DNA from: Alphaproteobacteria bacterium
Lineage (GTDB): Bacteria > Pseudomonadota > Alphaproteobacteria > Micropepsales > Micropepsaceae
Length of the DNA stretch: 64,000 nucleotides
Reading direction: 5' to 3'
Assembly: GCA_947467345.1 (NCBI GenBank)
Contig: CANIHD010000014.1
Coordinates: forward strand, 19,156 to 83,155
Shown: piece after piece, positions 9,696 through 18,850 of the stretch
Layout of the letters: each line of letters starts with the position of its first letter
Numbering within the stretch: position 1 is the stretch's first letter
The notes under the pieces: model-generated
Databases searched by the model: none
What the model saw: the letters and a program-made list of their open reading frames with translations, nothing else
What the model was told of the DNA's origin: nothing
Position numbers and translations under genes: made by a program

Positions 9696-10196
9696 TTAGA
9701 GAATAAAGCTCACCGCGCCAAGGGAGCCAAGCTCATGGGTGTCGATAACCGCCCGGCGATGTTTGATCTTGAAGCCGTCTTCGCTGTGGCGAAGCACATA
9801 GCGATAGGCGCCGACATATTCGCGGATTTTCTCGTGCCGTCGGGCGCGATAGACGACGAAATTGGCCGCGACGGTTATGAGGTTACCCTCAGCGGCGAGA
9901 ATGCGGACATTGCTGATCATGCGGCGCGTGCGCGAATGCGGATGTTCGGCATGGCAATTGGGGCTTGAAAGCCGCTTCACGCGTTCGCGGATGCGCACGA
10001 TATCGTCGGAGAGAATAAACAGCGTGTCGGCTGGATTGGAATCAGGGCGGTCATTCGGCGGCACCTGGTAGGTGGCGTCTTCGGTGAGCAGCCCGAGCCA
10101 TTCTTCCAAGCGCCATTCGTCGAGAAGCGCCGCTTCTTGGAAAAGAAAGTCCTCCACTTCGGCGCGCGTGACAGGCGGATTCTTCACGCGGTCCAT
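9696..10196 (-). CDS. Aromatic-ring-hydroxylating dioxygenase beta subunit (small subunit)
   Basis: VEDFLFQEAALLDEWRLEEWLGLLTEDATYQVPP; start overlaps alpha stop as TGATG. Confidence 0.88.
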   Translation of the reverse strand: MDRVKNPPVTRAEVEDFLFQEAALLDEWRLEEWLGLLTEDATYQVPPNDRPDSNPADTLFILSDDIVRIRERVKRLSSPNCHAEHPHSRTRRMISNVRILAAEGNLITVAANFVVYRARRHEKIREYVGAYRYVLRHSEDGFKIKHRRAVIDTHELGSLGAVSFIL

Positions 10197-11476
10197 CACG
10201 GTGACTCCATCATCTGGCTCCAACGGCGCCAGAAAATGCGCAAATGATGTTCGTCGCTGTTGAGTTGCTGCTGATCTGGGCCACGGCCCATGCCGCGCGA
10301 CATTTCCGACCAGGGATCATCTTCCCAATTGGCGAGGCCTTGCTGCACGAGTTCGAGCGCTTCGACATCGTCGGGCGTGGCGAACCCGCCGGGTCCGTAA
10401 AAGGTGAGGAACGCATCCAGCCGACGGGCGCGCGCCGTGGGCGTTTCTTCCACCGGACCCAAAGCCCACGCGCGCACATTCATCTTGTTTGCGCTGGCGG
10501 GATAGAAGGTACGAACCGTTACCGACGAACCATCATTGATCACAAGATTTGGGAAGATCACCAAATTGCGGTTCGTATCGGCCACGCGCTGCGCGCGCTC
10601 GGCGCCCAAACGCGCCACCAGCTCTTTGCGGATTTCTTCCATCTCGGGCTTGGAGTCCTCGCCGTAAATGGGAATCCATTTCGCCACGGGACGGCCGCGG
10701 AAATTCACATTGTCGGTGGTGAAATTGCCATTGCCGAGATCAATCGCCCAGCCTTTGGTGGGCAGAACAAGCCCCTCGCCTTTCGGCACTTCAATGCTGA
10801 CGCCGGAGTTCGCCATATAGGCAAGCCAGGTCGAGTGCGTGGTCGGAATATGATAATCGTCGACGCTATTCTCGACCATCAGTTTCCAATTGGCGGCGAT
10901 GTCGTATTCCTGCGTGCCGGAAATGATCTCCATTTGGCCGGACGGCGATTGCTCGGTGACGAGATCGATATAATCAGTCGCGCGGCCCAAATAATCCTTC
11001 AGCGCCATCGCATTGGGATCGAGATTCATAAACCAGAAATCGCGATACGATTCGAAGCGTGCCGGTTTGCGCAAGCCGAGCTCCGATTTGTCGAAGGTCT
11101 CAGCATAGGCTTCAGCGCCGGGAACGCCTGCTAGATTGCCGTCATTGCGATAGGACCAGCCGTGATAGACGCATACGAAGCTGCGTCGATTGCCTTCGCG
11201 CTCCGCGCAAACAAGCGCGCCGCGATGACGGCAGGTATTGAAGAAGCATTGCACCGCGCCGGTCGCACTGCGCACAAAAATGACCGGCCGTCCCGCAACC
11301 AAACGTGTCTGAAAATCACCCGGCTTTTTTAGCTCGGAAGAATGACCGACATAAATCCAGCATTTCGAGAAAATATTCTTGATTTCACGCTTGAGCACAT
11401 CAGCCGAAACGAGCGCTTCGCGGTTGAGAAGAAATTTCTTTCCCACGGCGTCGTCGATAATGAAGCTGTCGCGCAT
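10196..11476 (-). CDS. Aromatic-ring-hydroxylating dioxygenase alpha subunit (Rieske)
   Basis: CFFNTCRHRGALVCAEREGNRRSFVCVYHGWSYRNDG; NWKLMVENSVDDYHIPTTH. Confidence 0.93.
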   Translation of the reverse strand: MRDSFIIDDAVGKKFLLNREALVSADVLKREIKNIFSKCWIYVGHSSELKKPGDFQTRLVAGRPVIFVRSATGAVQCFFNTCRHRGALVCAEREGNRRSFVCVYHGWSYRNDGNLAGVPGAEAYAETFDKSELGLRKPARFESYRDFWFMNLDPNAMALKDYLGRATDYIDLVTEQSPSGQMEIISGTQEYDIAANWKLMVENSVDDYHIPTTHSTWLAYMANSGVSIEVPKGEGLVLPTKGWAIDLGNGNFTTDNVNFRGRPVAKWIPIYGEDSKPEMEEIRKELVARLGAERAQRVADTNRNLVIFPNLVINDGSSVTVRTFYPASANKMNVRAWALGPVEETPTARARRLDAFLTFYGPGGFATPDDVEALELVQQGLANWEDDPWSEMSRGMGRGPDQQQLNSDEHHLRIFWRRWSQMMESP

Positions 11477-11514
11477 CGAATTCCGCGTGCCGAAAAGAGA
11501 GGCCGTTCTACTCG

Positions 11515-11559
11515 CTTGTAGGTGCGGCTAGAAAAAGTGTCAAGTCCCATATTATGGGA
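11515..11559 (-). promoter_or_regulatory. Candidate promoter (TTGACA-N17-TACAAG) with adjacent 15-bp perfect palindrome TCCCATATTATGGGA
   Basis: Palindrome at 11545-11559; -35 at 11543-11538; -10 at 11520-11515 on minus strand, upstream of Rieske alpha start 11476. Confidence 0.55.
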
Positions 11560-11584
11560 TTTTGTCACATAAATAATTTGCCTT

Positions 11585-12346
11585 CTAAGATACATGTCCT
11601 TGCACCGCTTTGGTGACGATGCGGGCGCAGAACATCACCCGCTCTCCGATCTCTTGAAGTTCGTTTTGATTGAGGTGTCCGCGGCCCACCGTGAGGCTCA
11701 AGCTTCCCAAAACCGACCCACGTTGATCGAACACCGGCGCAGCAATACCGGTGACGCCGCGGCGGACCTGCCCCTCGGTAAAGTCCCATCCCCGTTGGCG
11801 AATTTCCTTCAAAGTCACTTTCACCGCGGCGAGCGTGTCACCCAATTTTCCGTCGCGAAACGCATCCGGCTCGCTCTGGTAGAGTTTCCCGGTGGCGCGC
11901 GATCCGAGATTTGCGAGGATGATTCGTGATGCCGCGCCGCGTGTCAGCGGGCGCGCACGGCCCCGCTCATAACTGCTCACGAATCCCGTGACGCCACGCT
12001 CCTGATGCACGCATAAAACGGTGTTGCGATAGATCCGGCATAATAGCGCGATTCCGGGCGCCTGGCGAACCAATTCGGCCATTACCGGACGGCTGGCCGA
12101 GACGAGCGGATCATGGGTGCGCATCTGATAATCGAGCTCGGCAACGCGCGGGCCGAACGTGTAGCCGGTTCCCGGCAGCGAGGCGATAAGCCCTGCGGCA
12201 GAAAGGATTTTGAGATAGCGATAGAGCGTCGAACGTGTGAATCCGAGGCTTTGCAGCATGGCTTCCGGACCGACCGGGCCATCGCTGTCCTCGATCACGT
12301 CGAGCACGCGCAGCATTCTCTCTAGGCTGCTTTCAGTTCCCGTCAT
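11585..12346 (-). CDS. IclR family transcriptional regulator
   Basis: SSLERMLRVLDVIEDSDGPVGPEAMLQSLGFTRSTLYRYLKILSAAGLI wHTH; VRRGVTGIAAPVFDQRGSVLGSLSLTV effector domain. Confidence 0.93.
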   Translation of the reverse strand: MTGTESSLERMLRVLDVIEDSDGPVGPEAMLQSLGFTRSTLYRYLKILSAAGLIASLPGTGYTFGPRVAELDYQMRTHDPLVSASRPVMAELVRQAPGIALLCRIYRNTVLCVHQERGVTGFVSSYERGRARPLTRGAASRIILANLGSRATGKLYQSEPDAFRDGKLGDTLAAVKVTLKEIRQRGWDFTEGQVRRGVTGIAAPVFDQRGSVLGSLSLTVGRGHLNQNELQEIGERVMFCARIVTKAVQGHVS

Positions 12347-12478
12347 CGGCTCGTCTTTTGAGGCGTTCGCCAGCCGCACGGGGACAAGAACACGTCATTC
12401 GTCCAAAGGCCAGTAATGATTGCGCGCTCCTGTTTCGCCTACTAAGTTTCCCACAACAACTGTGCGGGAGATGCCGTC

Positions 12479-13312
12479 GTGCGTTCGACCGTGAAGCATT
12501 TGGGCACGCTCTGCCTGATCGTAGGCGGGACCCTTTTGGTAGGCGTTTCAGCGGCCCAAATTCCGCCCGAGCGCCAAGCTGAAGGTTTGTCAGTTCCGGA
12601 TTTTTCCGGCTTCTGGAATCATACCGTCCCGCAAATCGATTTCGAGAATCCGCCGGGGGGCGGACCGGGCCCGGTGAAAAACACCTTGCCCATTATCGGA
12701 AACAATCCCGTCTGGGTCGGCAACCACGCCAACCCCATCCTAAAGCCGCATGCGGCCGATGCGGTCAGACGTTTCGGCGAGCTGGAGAAAATCGGCCAGG
12801 GTCCGCCGACCGCGCAGATGGTGTGCATGATGTCCGGCGTGCCCAACGCTTACACGCTCATGGGCAGTATTCAGATTTTGCAGACACCGGAGATGGTGAT
12901 GCTCGTGCACCAGCGCGATCATCAAGTGCGCCGCATCTATATGAATGTCGCGCACACTGCGAACCCCAAGCCGAGCTGGTACGGTGAATCCGTCGGTCAT
13001 TATGAAGGTGATGCGCTGGTGGTCGATACGATCGGCCTCAATGATCGCACTGTCACCGACCGCAACGGCACGCCGCATAGCGACGCGATGCATGTGGTGG
13101 AGCGCATTCGCCTGATCGAAGAGGGACGGCGGCTGGAAGTGCAGTTTACCGTTACAGACCCAGAAACATTCAACATGCCGTGGTCCGCGATGGTGCGCTA
13201 TCAGCGCAACCGCCAGACGATCATCGAAGAAGAGATCTGCGCCGAAAACAATTTCGACGTGATCACCAAAAAAATGTTTCCGATTCCCATCGCGGAAAAA
13301 CCGGACTTCTGA
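12479..13312 (+). CDS. Conserved secreted protein of unknown function (VPDFSGFW family), paralog of 58882..59748
   Basis: Signal peptide; shares VPDFSGFW, NPILKP, QRDHQVRR..MN..HTAN.KPSWYGES.G.YEGD.LV.DTIGLNDR, EEICAENN with 58882..59748. Confidence 0.8.
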   Translation: MRSTVKHLGTLCLIVGGTLLVGVSAAQIPPERQAEGLSVPDFSGFWNHTVPQIDFENPPGGGPGPVKNTLPIIGNNPVWVGNHANPILKPHAADAVRRFGELEKIGQGPPTAQMVCMMSGVPNAYTLMGSIQILQTPEMVMLVHQRDHQVRRIYMNVAHTANPKPSWYGESVGHYEGDALVVDTIGLNDRTVTDRNGTPHSDAMHVVERIRLIEEGRRLEVQFTVTDPETFNMPWSAMVRYQRNRQTIIEEEICAENNFDVITKKMFPIPIAEKPDF

Positions 13313-13331
13313 ACAGCGCGCCGGATAAACG

Positions 13332-13361
13332 AAAAAGGCCGCGATCGCTCGCGGCCTTTTT
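13332..13361. terminator. Bidirectional rho-independent terminator
   Basis: AAAAAGGCCGCGA-TCGC-TCGCGGCCTTTTT perfect 13-bp stem between convergent genes. Confidence 0.9.
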
Positions 13362-13379
13362 CTAGCCCACCCGTAAGAC

Positions 13380-16300
13380 TTACCAATTCTTGGTGATCTG
13401 GAATGCAATCGCGCGGCCCAGCGGGCTGCCGCCGATTACCGCCGTGCTGCCGCCATTGGCTGCAACGCGATAGGCAAATGGCGCATAGCGGTCCGTGATG
13501 TTGTTGATGTTGAGCTGCAGCTCGATGTTATGCAGGTAGGTGTTCTCAAACGTTTCGCCGGTGTCGTAGCCGATCGACAAATCCATCGTGTAAACGGACG
13601 GATGGATGTTGCCGTAGTTTGGGAAGGCCGGCGTGATGCCGGGACAGTTCGTTCCCGCCGAGATATAGCAGGACGGCGGGGCCACCTGGGTGTGGTGGAA
13701 ATGGGACGTGTAATTCACGAAGCCGGTGACGCGCCAGCCATCGTGCTTCCAACCCAAACGGCCGCGATAACGGAAACGCGGCACAGTGGAATTGCCGATG
13801 CCCGCATTTTTGTTTGTGCCTTCGAGCGGGCTGTCGCCGTTGGTTTCCTGCTTGATGCGGTAGTTGCCATCGAGGCCGATATTAAAGACCCCCATGTCGT
13901 CCGTGTCGTAGTCATAAGCAGTGGTGAAATCGATGCCGGTTTGAGTCTGGGTGCCTTCGTTGCGTGGCGAGCCGTCAAGCAGGAAGCGAACCTGATTGAC
14001 CAGGTTCGGCGGCACTTGTGATTGCGCACTGTTGCCGATCGCCGCGATAGCGGCGTCAAATTCGGCCTGGCTGACAATATTGTCGCCATCGGGCGTTGCC
14101 CAGGTGGTCGCCTTCCCCGCCACCAAGATGAAATCAAGACATCTCGGGTCGTTCAAATCCGTGCAACCGCCGCTGATTAAATCGTCAATGACGACATGAT
14201 AATAGGTCATGTGAATATCGAGACCGGAAAGGAATCCGTCCGACGGCGTGAAGCTGAAGCCGGTGGTCCAGGTCTTCGACTTCTCAGGGCCGAGAACGAA
14301 CCCTACAGGACGCGTGAGGCCATCGAGCGCGTCTTCCAGAATCTGCGTGCCGCCGATGGCATTGATGCCGCCAGGAAATTGCAGCGCTGCCGTGCAGGTT
14401 GGATTTAACAATGCCGCCGCTGAACCCGGCGTTGCCGCGGTGCCCAACTGGCCGTTGGTGCAAGCCGGCGTGCTGTTCGACCCGCCTGTCGGCGTATTGG
14501 CTTGCTGATAAGAACGTCCCTGCACTTCGGCTGTATCAGCGAACGGCGGGGCACGGAAAGACGTGCCATAGGAGCCGCGCAGCATGACACCATCGAACGG
14601 CATCCAATCGACGGCGAAGCGCGGATTCTTAGTGGTGCCGAAATCGTTGTATTTGTCCCAGCGATAGGACGCTTGAACGGTCAGCCTTTGAATGAGGGGC
14701 ATCGCATTGGCATCGCCCACCAATGGAATATTCAACTCACCGAAGGCAGAATAGAAATCGCGCCGGCGAAATTCCGGCGTGTCGGCCGGGATATCGGTAC
14801 GATATTGCAGATAGGAGACGACGCGGCGGAAATCGAATGCGTCTTGGGTAAAGCCACCGCCGATTGCTGCCCGCAACTCGCCCCCCGGAAGTGCAAGGAG
14901 CCCGCCGTCGAACTGCACGCCCATCTGGCGCTGATACCAATGGGTGTTGTCGTGCCGATAGCCGCGAATATATTCAAGCGTCCTGGGATCGTTGCAATTC
15001 TCGAAAGCGAGCGAGTCGCAGAACGGATTGAAGAACGGAATATTGGCCGGCTTGGAGAACGGACCCACGGGTCCGGTTCCAACGAGAAGGCTGGCAACGG
15101 TATTTCCCAGTGCCGCGGCAAGATGATTGAAGTTGGGATTATGCTCTTGGTAGGCGAAGCCGTCTTCTTCGTTGACGACGTAGAACGCTTTACCAGCCCA
15201 ATCATAGGGCAATTCGAAATTGAACCCCGCGTTCCAGCGCTTCGACACCACCGAGGTGATGAAGAGGGACGGGAATTCCGCCGAGATGTTGTAGGCCACG
15301 CGCAAGGGGCCGGTGGCACCCGTAGGGAGCGGCCCAGTGGGGAAATACGGATTGTTGGTCGGAACCACGGCGACGAACGTGTTGTTGACGCCGGTGTTGA
15401 AACCGCCCGCAACAATGCCGCGCGACTTGCGGTTGGAATAGAATGCATCGACGAAGAGTTCGACGCCCGGCATGATCATTTGATCGAAAGTGACCGCGAA
15501 TGCTGAACGCTTCTGCCACGGCGTCAAATCGGAATTGAAATAGGGGTTGACCAGATTCTCCACGCCGGGATGGCCAGCGATCGTCGCCCATGTCAGGCCG
15601 GTGCCGTTTTGCCCTTTCGGTATCGAATAGCAGCGTATGGCATCGCTTGCGCCCACCGTGTTCGGCGCGATGATGTCAGGCAGAATGTCGGCATCGCAAG
15701 CAGACCCCGTTTGCGGGCTCGGATTGGTCCCGCCGAAAAATAGAGTTGCCGGAATAGACGAGCGCACCGGCGTGCGGTCGTCTAGGCCCCACGCCGTGAA
15801 ATCGAACGTGTAGAAATCACGGTTTTTTGCCAGCAGCGGCGCACGCCAGTAAAATTCCAAACCGATCGTAATATCGCCCGTATCCCAGCGCGTGCCGTAT
15901 AATTGGCTGGCGTCCCAATCGGGACCCATATCCGCGTGATGGACGATCCGGGCCTGTGTGACAGCGCCTTCGAAGCGCCGTTTCAAAATGACATTGACGA
16001 CGCCGGCGACGGCATCTGAGCCGTAAATGGCGGATGCGCCATCGGCCAAAACGTCGACGCGTTGCGTCATGATGGCAGGAATGGTGGAAGGGTCGGTCTG
16101 CGAGTTGTCGTTGCCCTGCAGCGGGAAACGATAACCATCGAACAGCACCAGAGTTCGCGGCGTGGAACCGTTGAGATCGTGAATATTGACGCCGGCGGCC
16201 TTGGTGAAATTCCCGGTTCCGGTGGCGAGCGAGAAACCTTCGGCCATCACGGTGATGGAAGGAACGCTGCGCAAAACGTCCGAAACAGTGAGCGCGCCCT

Positions 16301-16517
16301 GTTCCTGAAATGCTTCGGCATCTAAAGCCGTTACGGGAACGCCGACCGCAGCTGCGCCGCGAATGAGCGTGCCGGTAATCAACACCTCTTCTTCACCAAC
16401 TGGTGGTGGCGGTGCCGCCGGCTGCGCGAATGCTGCGCTTGAGAGGGTGAGAGCGGAGACGGAGCCAAGAAGCGCTGCGGCAACGGACATACGCAAAGGC
16501 GTGATTGTCGAAGACAT
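13380..16517 (-). CDS. TonB-dependent receptor
   Basis: Signal peptide; plug EEVLITGTLIRG..TVSDVLRSVPSI..., VDVLADGASAIYGSDAVAGVVNVILKR; C-terminal beta-strand ending in aromatic W. Confidence 0.95.
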   Translation of the reverse strand: MSSTITPLRMSVAAALLGSVSALTLSSAAFAQPAAPPPPVGEEEVLITGTLIRGAAAVGVPVTALDAEAFQEQGALTVSDVLRSVPSITVMAEGFSLATGTGNFTKAAGVNIHDLNGSTPRTLVLFDGYRFPLQGNDNSQTDPSTIPAIMTQRVDVLADGASAIYGSDAVAGVVNVILKRRFEGAVTQARIVHHADMGPDWDASQLYGTRWDTGDITIGLEFYWRAPLLAKNRDFYTFDFTAWGLDDRTPVRSSIPATLFFGGTNPSPQTGSACDADILPDIIAPNTVGASDAIRCYSIPKGQNGTGLTWATIAGHPGVENLVNPYFNSDLTPWQKRSAFAVTFDQMIMPGVELFVDAFYSNRKSRGIVAGGFNTGVNNTFVAVVPTNNPYFPTGPLPTGATGPLRVAYNISAEFPSLFITSVVSKRWNAGFNFELPYDWAGKAFYVVNEEDGFAYQEHNPNFNHLAAALGNTVASLLVGTGPVGPFSKPANIPFFNPFCDSLAFENCNDPRTLEYIRGYRHDNTHWYQRQMGVQFDGGLLALPGGELRAAIGGGFTQDAFDFRRVVSYLQYRTDIPADTPEFRRRDFYSAFGELNIPLVGDANAMPLIQRLTVQASYRWDKYNDFGTTKNPRFAVDWMPFDGVMLRGSYGTSFRAPPFADTAEVQGRSYQQANTPTGGSNSTPACTNGQLGTAATPGSAAALLNPTCTAALQFPGGINAIGGTQILEDALDGLTRPVGFVLGPEKSKTWTTGFSFTPSDGFLSGLDIHMTYYHVVIDDLISGGCTDLNDPRCLDFILVAGKATTWATPDGDNIVSQAEFDAAIAAIGNSAQSQVPPNLVNQVRFLLDGSPRNEGTQTQTGIDFTTAYDYDTDDMGVFNIGLDGNYRIKQETNGDSPLEGTNKNAGIGNSTVPRFRYRGRLGWKHDGWRVTGFVNYTSHFHHTQVAPPSCYISAGTNCPGITPAFPNYGNIHPSVYTMDLSIGYDTGETFENTYLHNIELQLNINNITDRYAPFAYRVAANGGSTAVIGGSPLGRAIAFQITKNW

Positions 16518-16681
16518 TCGTTTACCCCCCGGTTTATCTGTTCGCGTGTCCCGACTGGTGTTTCCAGTTCGAGCCAGAATTCTTGTATTTTGAGAAATGT
16601 GTGCGGGAACCACGGCATCGGTCAAGACGGAACGATGCACCGGGCCGTTTGGCCGGACATTGTTGCAGAACGGATACAGAA

Positions 16682-16713
16682 TTAGGCGGCTAAGGTGGTG
16701 TTAGGCGGCTAAG
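16682..16713. repeat. Short tandem direct repeat TTAGGCGGCTAAG x2
   Basis: 13-bp identical units at 16682-16694 and 16701-16713, 19-bp period. Confidence 0.8.
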
Positions 16714-16724
16714 TCCGCCGCTGA

Positions 16725-17498
16725 CTACGGCAGGTAGGCGCCGCCGTTCACGTGGATGGTCTGGCCGGTGAGATAGCGACCATTCGGACCGACCAAATGC
16801 CGAATCATCGCGGCAACCTCCTCAGGACGTCCCCGCCGCCCGAGAACCATCGCGGCATGCTTCTTATGGTGGTCGGGTGCGAGCGTGGAATGGCCGCCCC
16901 GCACCGTGTCGATTAGCCCAGGGGAGACCAGATTGACCGTGATGCCCCGGGGCGCGAGCTCCAGCGCGAGTGCCTTTGTCAGGCCGTCCAGCCCCGCTTT
17001 GGCGGACACGACATGGGCCCGGTGCGCGGCTCCGGTATAGGCGGTGAGTCCGCCAATATTGACGATCGCTGCGGTATCGCTTTTGACCAGATGCGGCAGC
17101 GCCGCTTGGATGGTGAAAAAGGGTGCGTCGAGGATGACGCTAAAGACCTGGCGCCATTCGGCGAAGGTCAGGTCCTCGATCTTGGATTCGGGGCGGACGC
17201 CGGCATTGTTGACCAATATGTCGAGCTGCCCGAAGGCTCCGATGGTTTCGGCCACCATGCGCTTGATCCCCTCGGGATCGGCGATGTCCGCGACCACTGT
17301 GATAGCGCGCCCGCCTAGCCCCTCTATCTCCGCAACGACGCCGCTGGCGGCAGCGATATCGCTTTTCGTCACCACGGCGACAGAGGCTCCTGCACCGGCC
17401 AATTCGAGCGCGATGGCGCGGCCGATATTGCGCGAGGCGCCGGTGACCAGAGCAACCCGGCCTTTCAATTCCTGATTGGCGGTATTTGACATGTTCAA
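16725..17498 (-). CDS. SDR family oxidoreductase
   Basis: GRVALVTGASRNIGRAIA; NNAG; S..Y-type active site variant region; GRRGRPEEVAAMI..L; TGQTIHVNGG. Confidence 0.93.
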   Translation of the reverse strand: MNMSNTANQELKGRVALVTGASRNIGRAIALELAGAGASVAVVTKSDIAAASGVVAEIEGLGGRAITVVADIADPEGIKRMVAETIGAFGQLDILVNNAGVRPESKIEDLTFAEWRQVFSVILDAPFFTIQAALPHLVKSDTAAIVNIGGLTAYTGAAHRAHVVSAKAGLDGLTKALALELAPRGITVNLVSPGLIDTVRGGHSTLAPDHHKKHAAMVLGRRGRPEEVAAMIRHLVGPNGRYLTGQTIHVNGGAYLP

Positions 17499-18850
17499 CC
17501 CCGTGCACTGTTCAAATTGACCGCCGCGCCGCGTGCGGCGTTTTCGAGCGCGGCCGCGACATTTTCCGTACGTGCTTTATCCCAGCCGCCGAAGGCGGCA
17601 TTGTCGTGATATTTGGAACGAATTTCGGATTCCGGCAGCGGCTCATGCGCCCCGCCCCGCATATGGGCTTTGCGGATCTCGCGCACGCTGCCGTCTTTCA
17701 GGACGGCGCGGATATGGCCGGTGAAATTCTTCGGATAGGGATTGCCCGGATCGATGACGTAAGAAATCTTCGCCATCAACGCACGCAACACGGGATCCTT
17801 CACGCGTTCATCCGTGAATTGACCAAATCCGGCGCGGCCGTCGACAAAGCCCACCGCAATGCAATAGGGCGTCGAGAATTTCCCGGCGTAGCCGTTGGGC
17901 GGCGATTGCTTCAGCGCCAGCGGCGCCCAGAGCCGATGCACTGTACCCTCGCCCACTTCGCATTCCATGCTGACAATGTCGTCCGCCCGCACGCCTGAGG
18001 CGGCCAGTTGAATAGCGCAGTCGATAAAGGGTTGCGTCATGGTTCCGCAGGCATAGGGCTTGAACGCCAGCGTTTCGGTGACCCAGGTTTTGCCGAGCCC
18101 ATCCAGCAGCGGCGCGAAATCCGGCTTACGTGACGGCGCAAACGCGCGGTAAAAACCGTGTTCGCCTTCCAGTACCGTGGCGGGACCGGTGAATCCGCCT
18201 TCGGCCAGAAGCGCGGCGCGCAATCCCGATTGCGCGGCAGCGCCGGCGTGCAATCTCTTGGTCCAAGTGCCGTCCGCAAGATATTCGATGATGCCGGAAG
18301 CAAGGCTGCCTGAAATGCCGATGGCATTGGCGGTTTGCGCCGGATCGAAATTCAAAGCGGTGGCGACAGCGACCGCCGCTGCCGGCGCGCCGATCACTGC
18401 GGTGGGATGGAAACAGGCTTTGTGAATGGCCTGCGGCGTTACCAGGCTCATGCGGCACATGATTTCGACACCGGCGGCAATGCCCAGCATCACCGCTTCA
18501 CCGGAAAGCCTACGCTGTTCGGCAATCGCAAGAACCGCCGGAACAATGACTGCACCGGCATGCACAGGACCGCCTTCAAACGTGTCGTCGTAATCTTCAC
18601 CGTGCGCGGCAGTGCCATTGATGAGCGCCGCATCGTAAGGCGAGAAACCACCGGCGTGACCGATCGCCGTGGCGCGGCCTTCAGTGAGGGCGCTCTTCAT
18701 CGAGGCCTGGATGTAATCGCTGTTGCGCGCTGCGACGCAGAGCCCGGCAACATCGAACAGAAGATTGTGGATGGTCGCCTGAACCGGCGCCGGCAGGCCG
18801 CCACTTTTTAGCCCGGCGGCAAAACAGCCGAGGTCTTCACTGACAGTCAC
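17495..18850 (-). CDS. MmgE/PrpD family protein
   Basis: GHAGGFSPYDAALINGTAAHGEDYDDTFEGGPVHAGAVIVPAVLA; GTG start overlaps tctA stop (GTGA). Confidence 0.92.
   Translation of the reverse strand: MTVSEDLGCFAAGLKSGGLPAPVQATIHNLLFDVAGLCVAARNSDYIQASMKSALTEGRATAIGHAGGFSPYDAALINGTAAHGEDYDDTFEGGPVHAGAVIVPAVLAIAEQRRLSGEAVMLGIAAGVEIMCRMSLVTPQAIHKACFHPTAVIGAPAAAVAVATALNFDPAQTANAIGISGSLASGIIEYLADGTWTKRLHAGAAAQSGLRAALLAEGGFTGPATVLEGEHGFYRAFAPSRKPDFAPLLDGLGKTWVTETLAFKPYACGTMTQPFIDCAIQLAASGVRADDIVSMECEVGEGTVHRLWAPLALKQSPPNGYAGKFSTPYCIAVGFVDGRAGFGQFTDERVKDPVLRALMAKISYVIDPGNPYPKNFTGHIRAVLKDGSVREIRKAHMRGGAHEPLPESEIRSKYHDNAAFGGWDKARTENVAAALENAARGAAVNLNSARG

Noticed and set aside
14502-15506. 334-aa plus-strand ORF inside the TonB receptor gene
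   Set aside because: Antisense shadow of a clear TonB-dependent receptor
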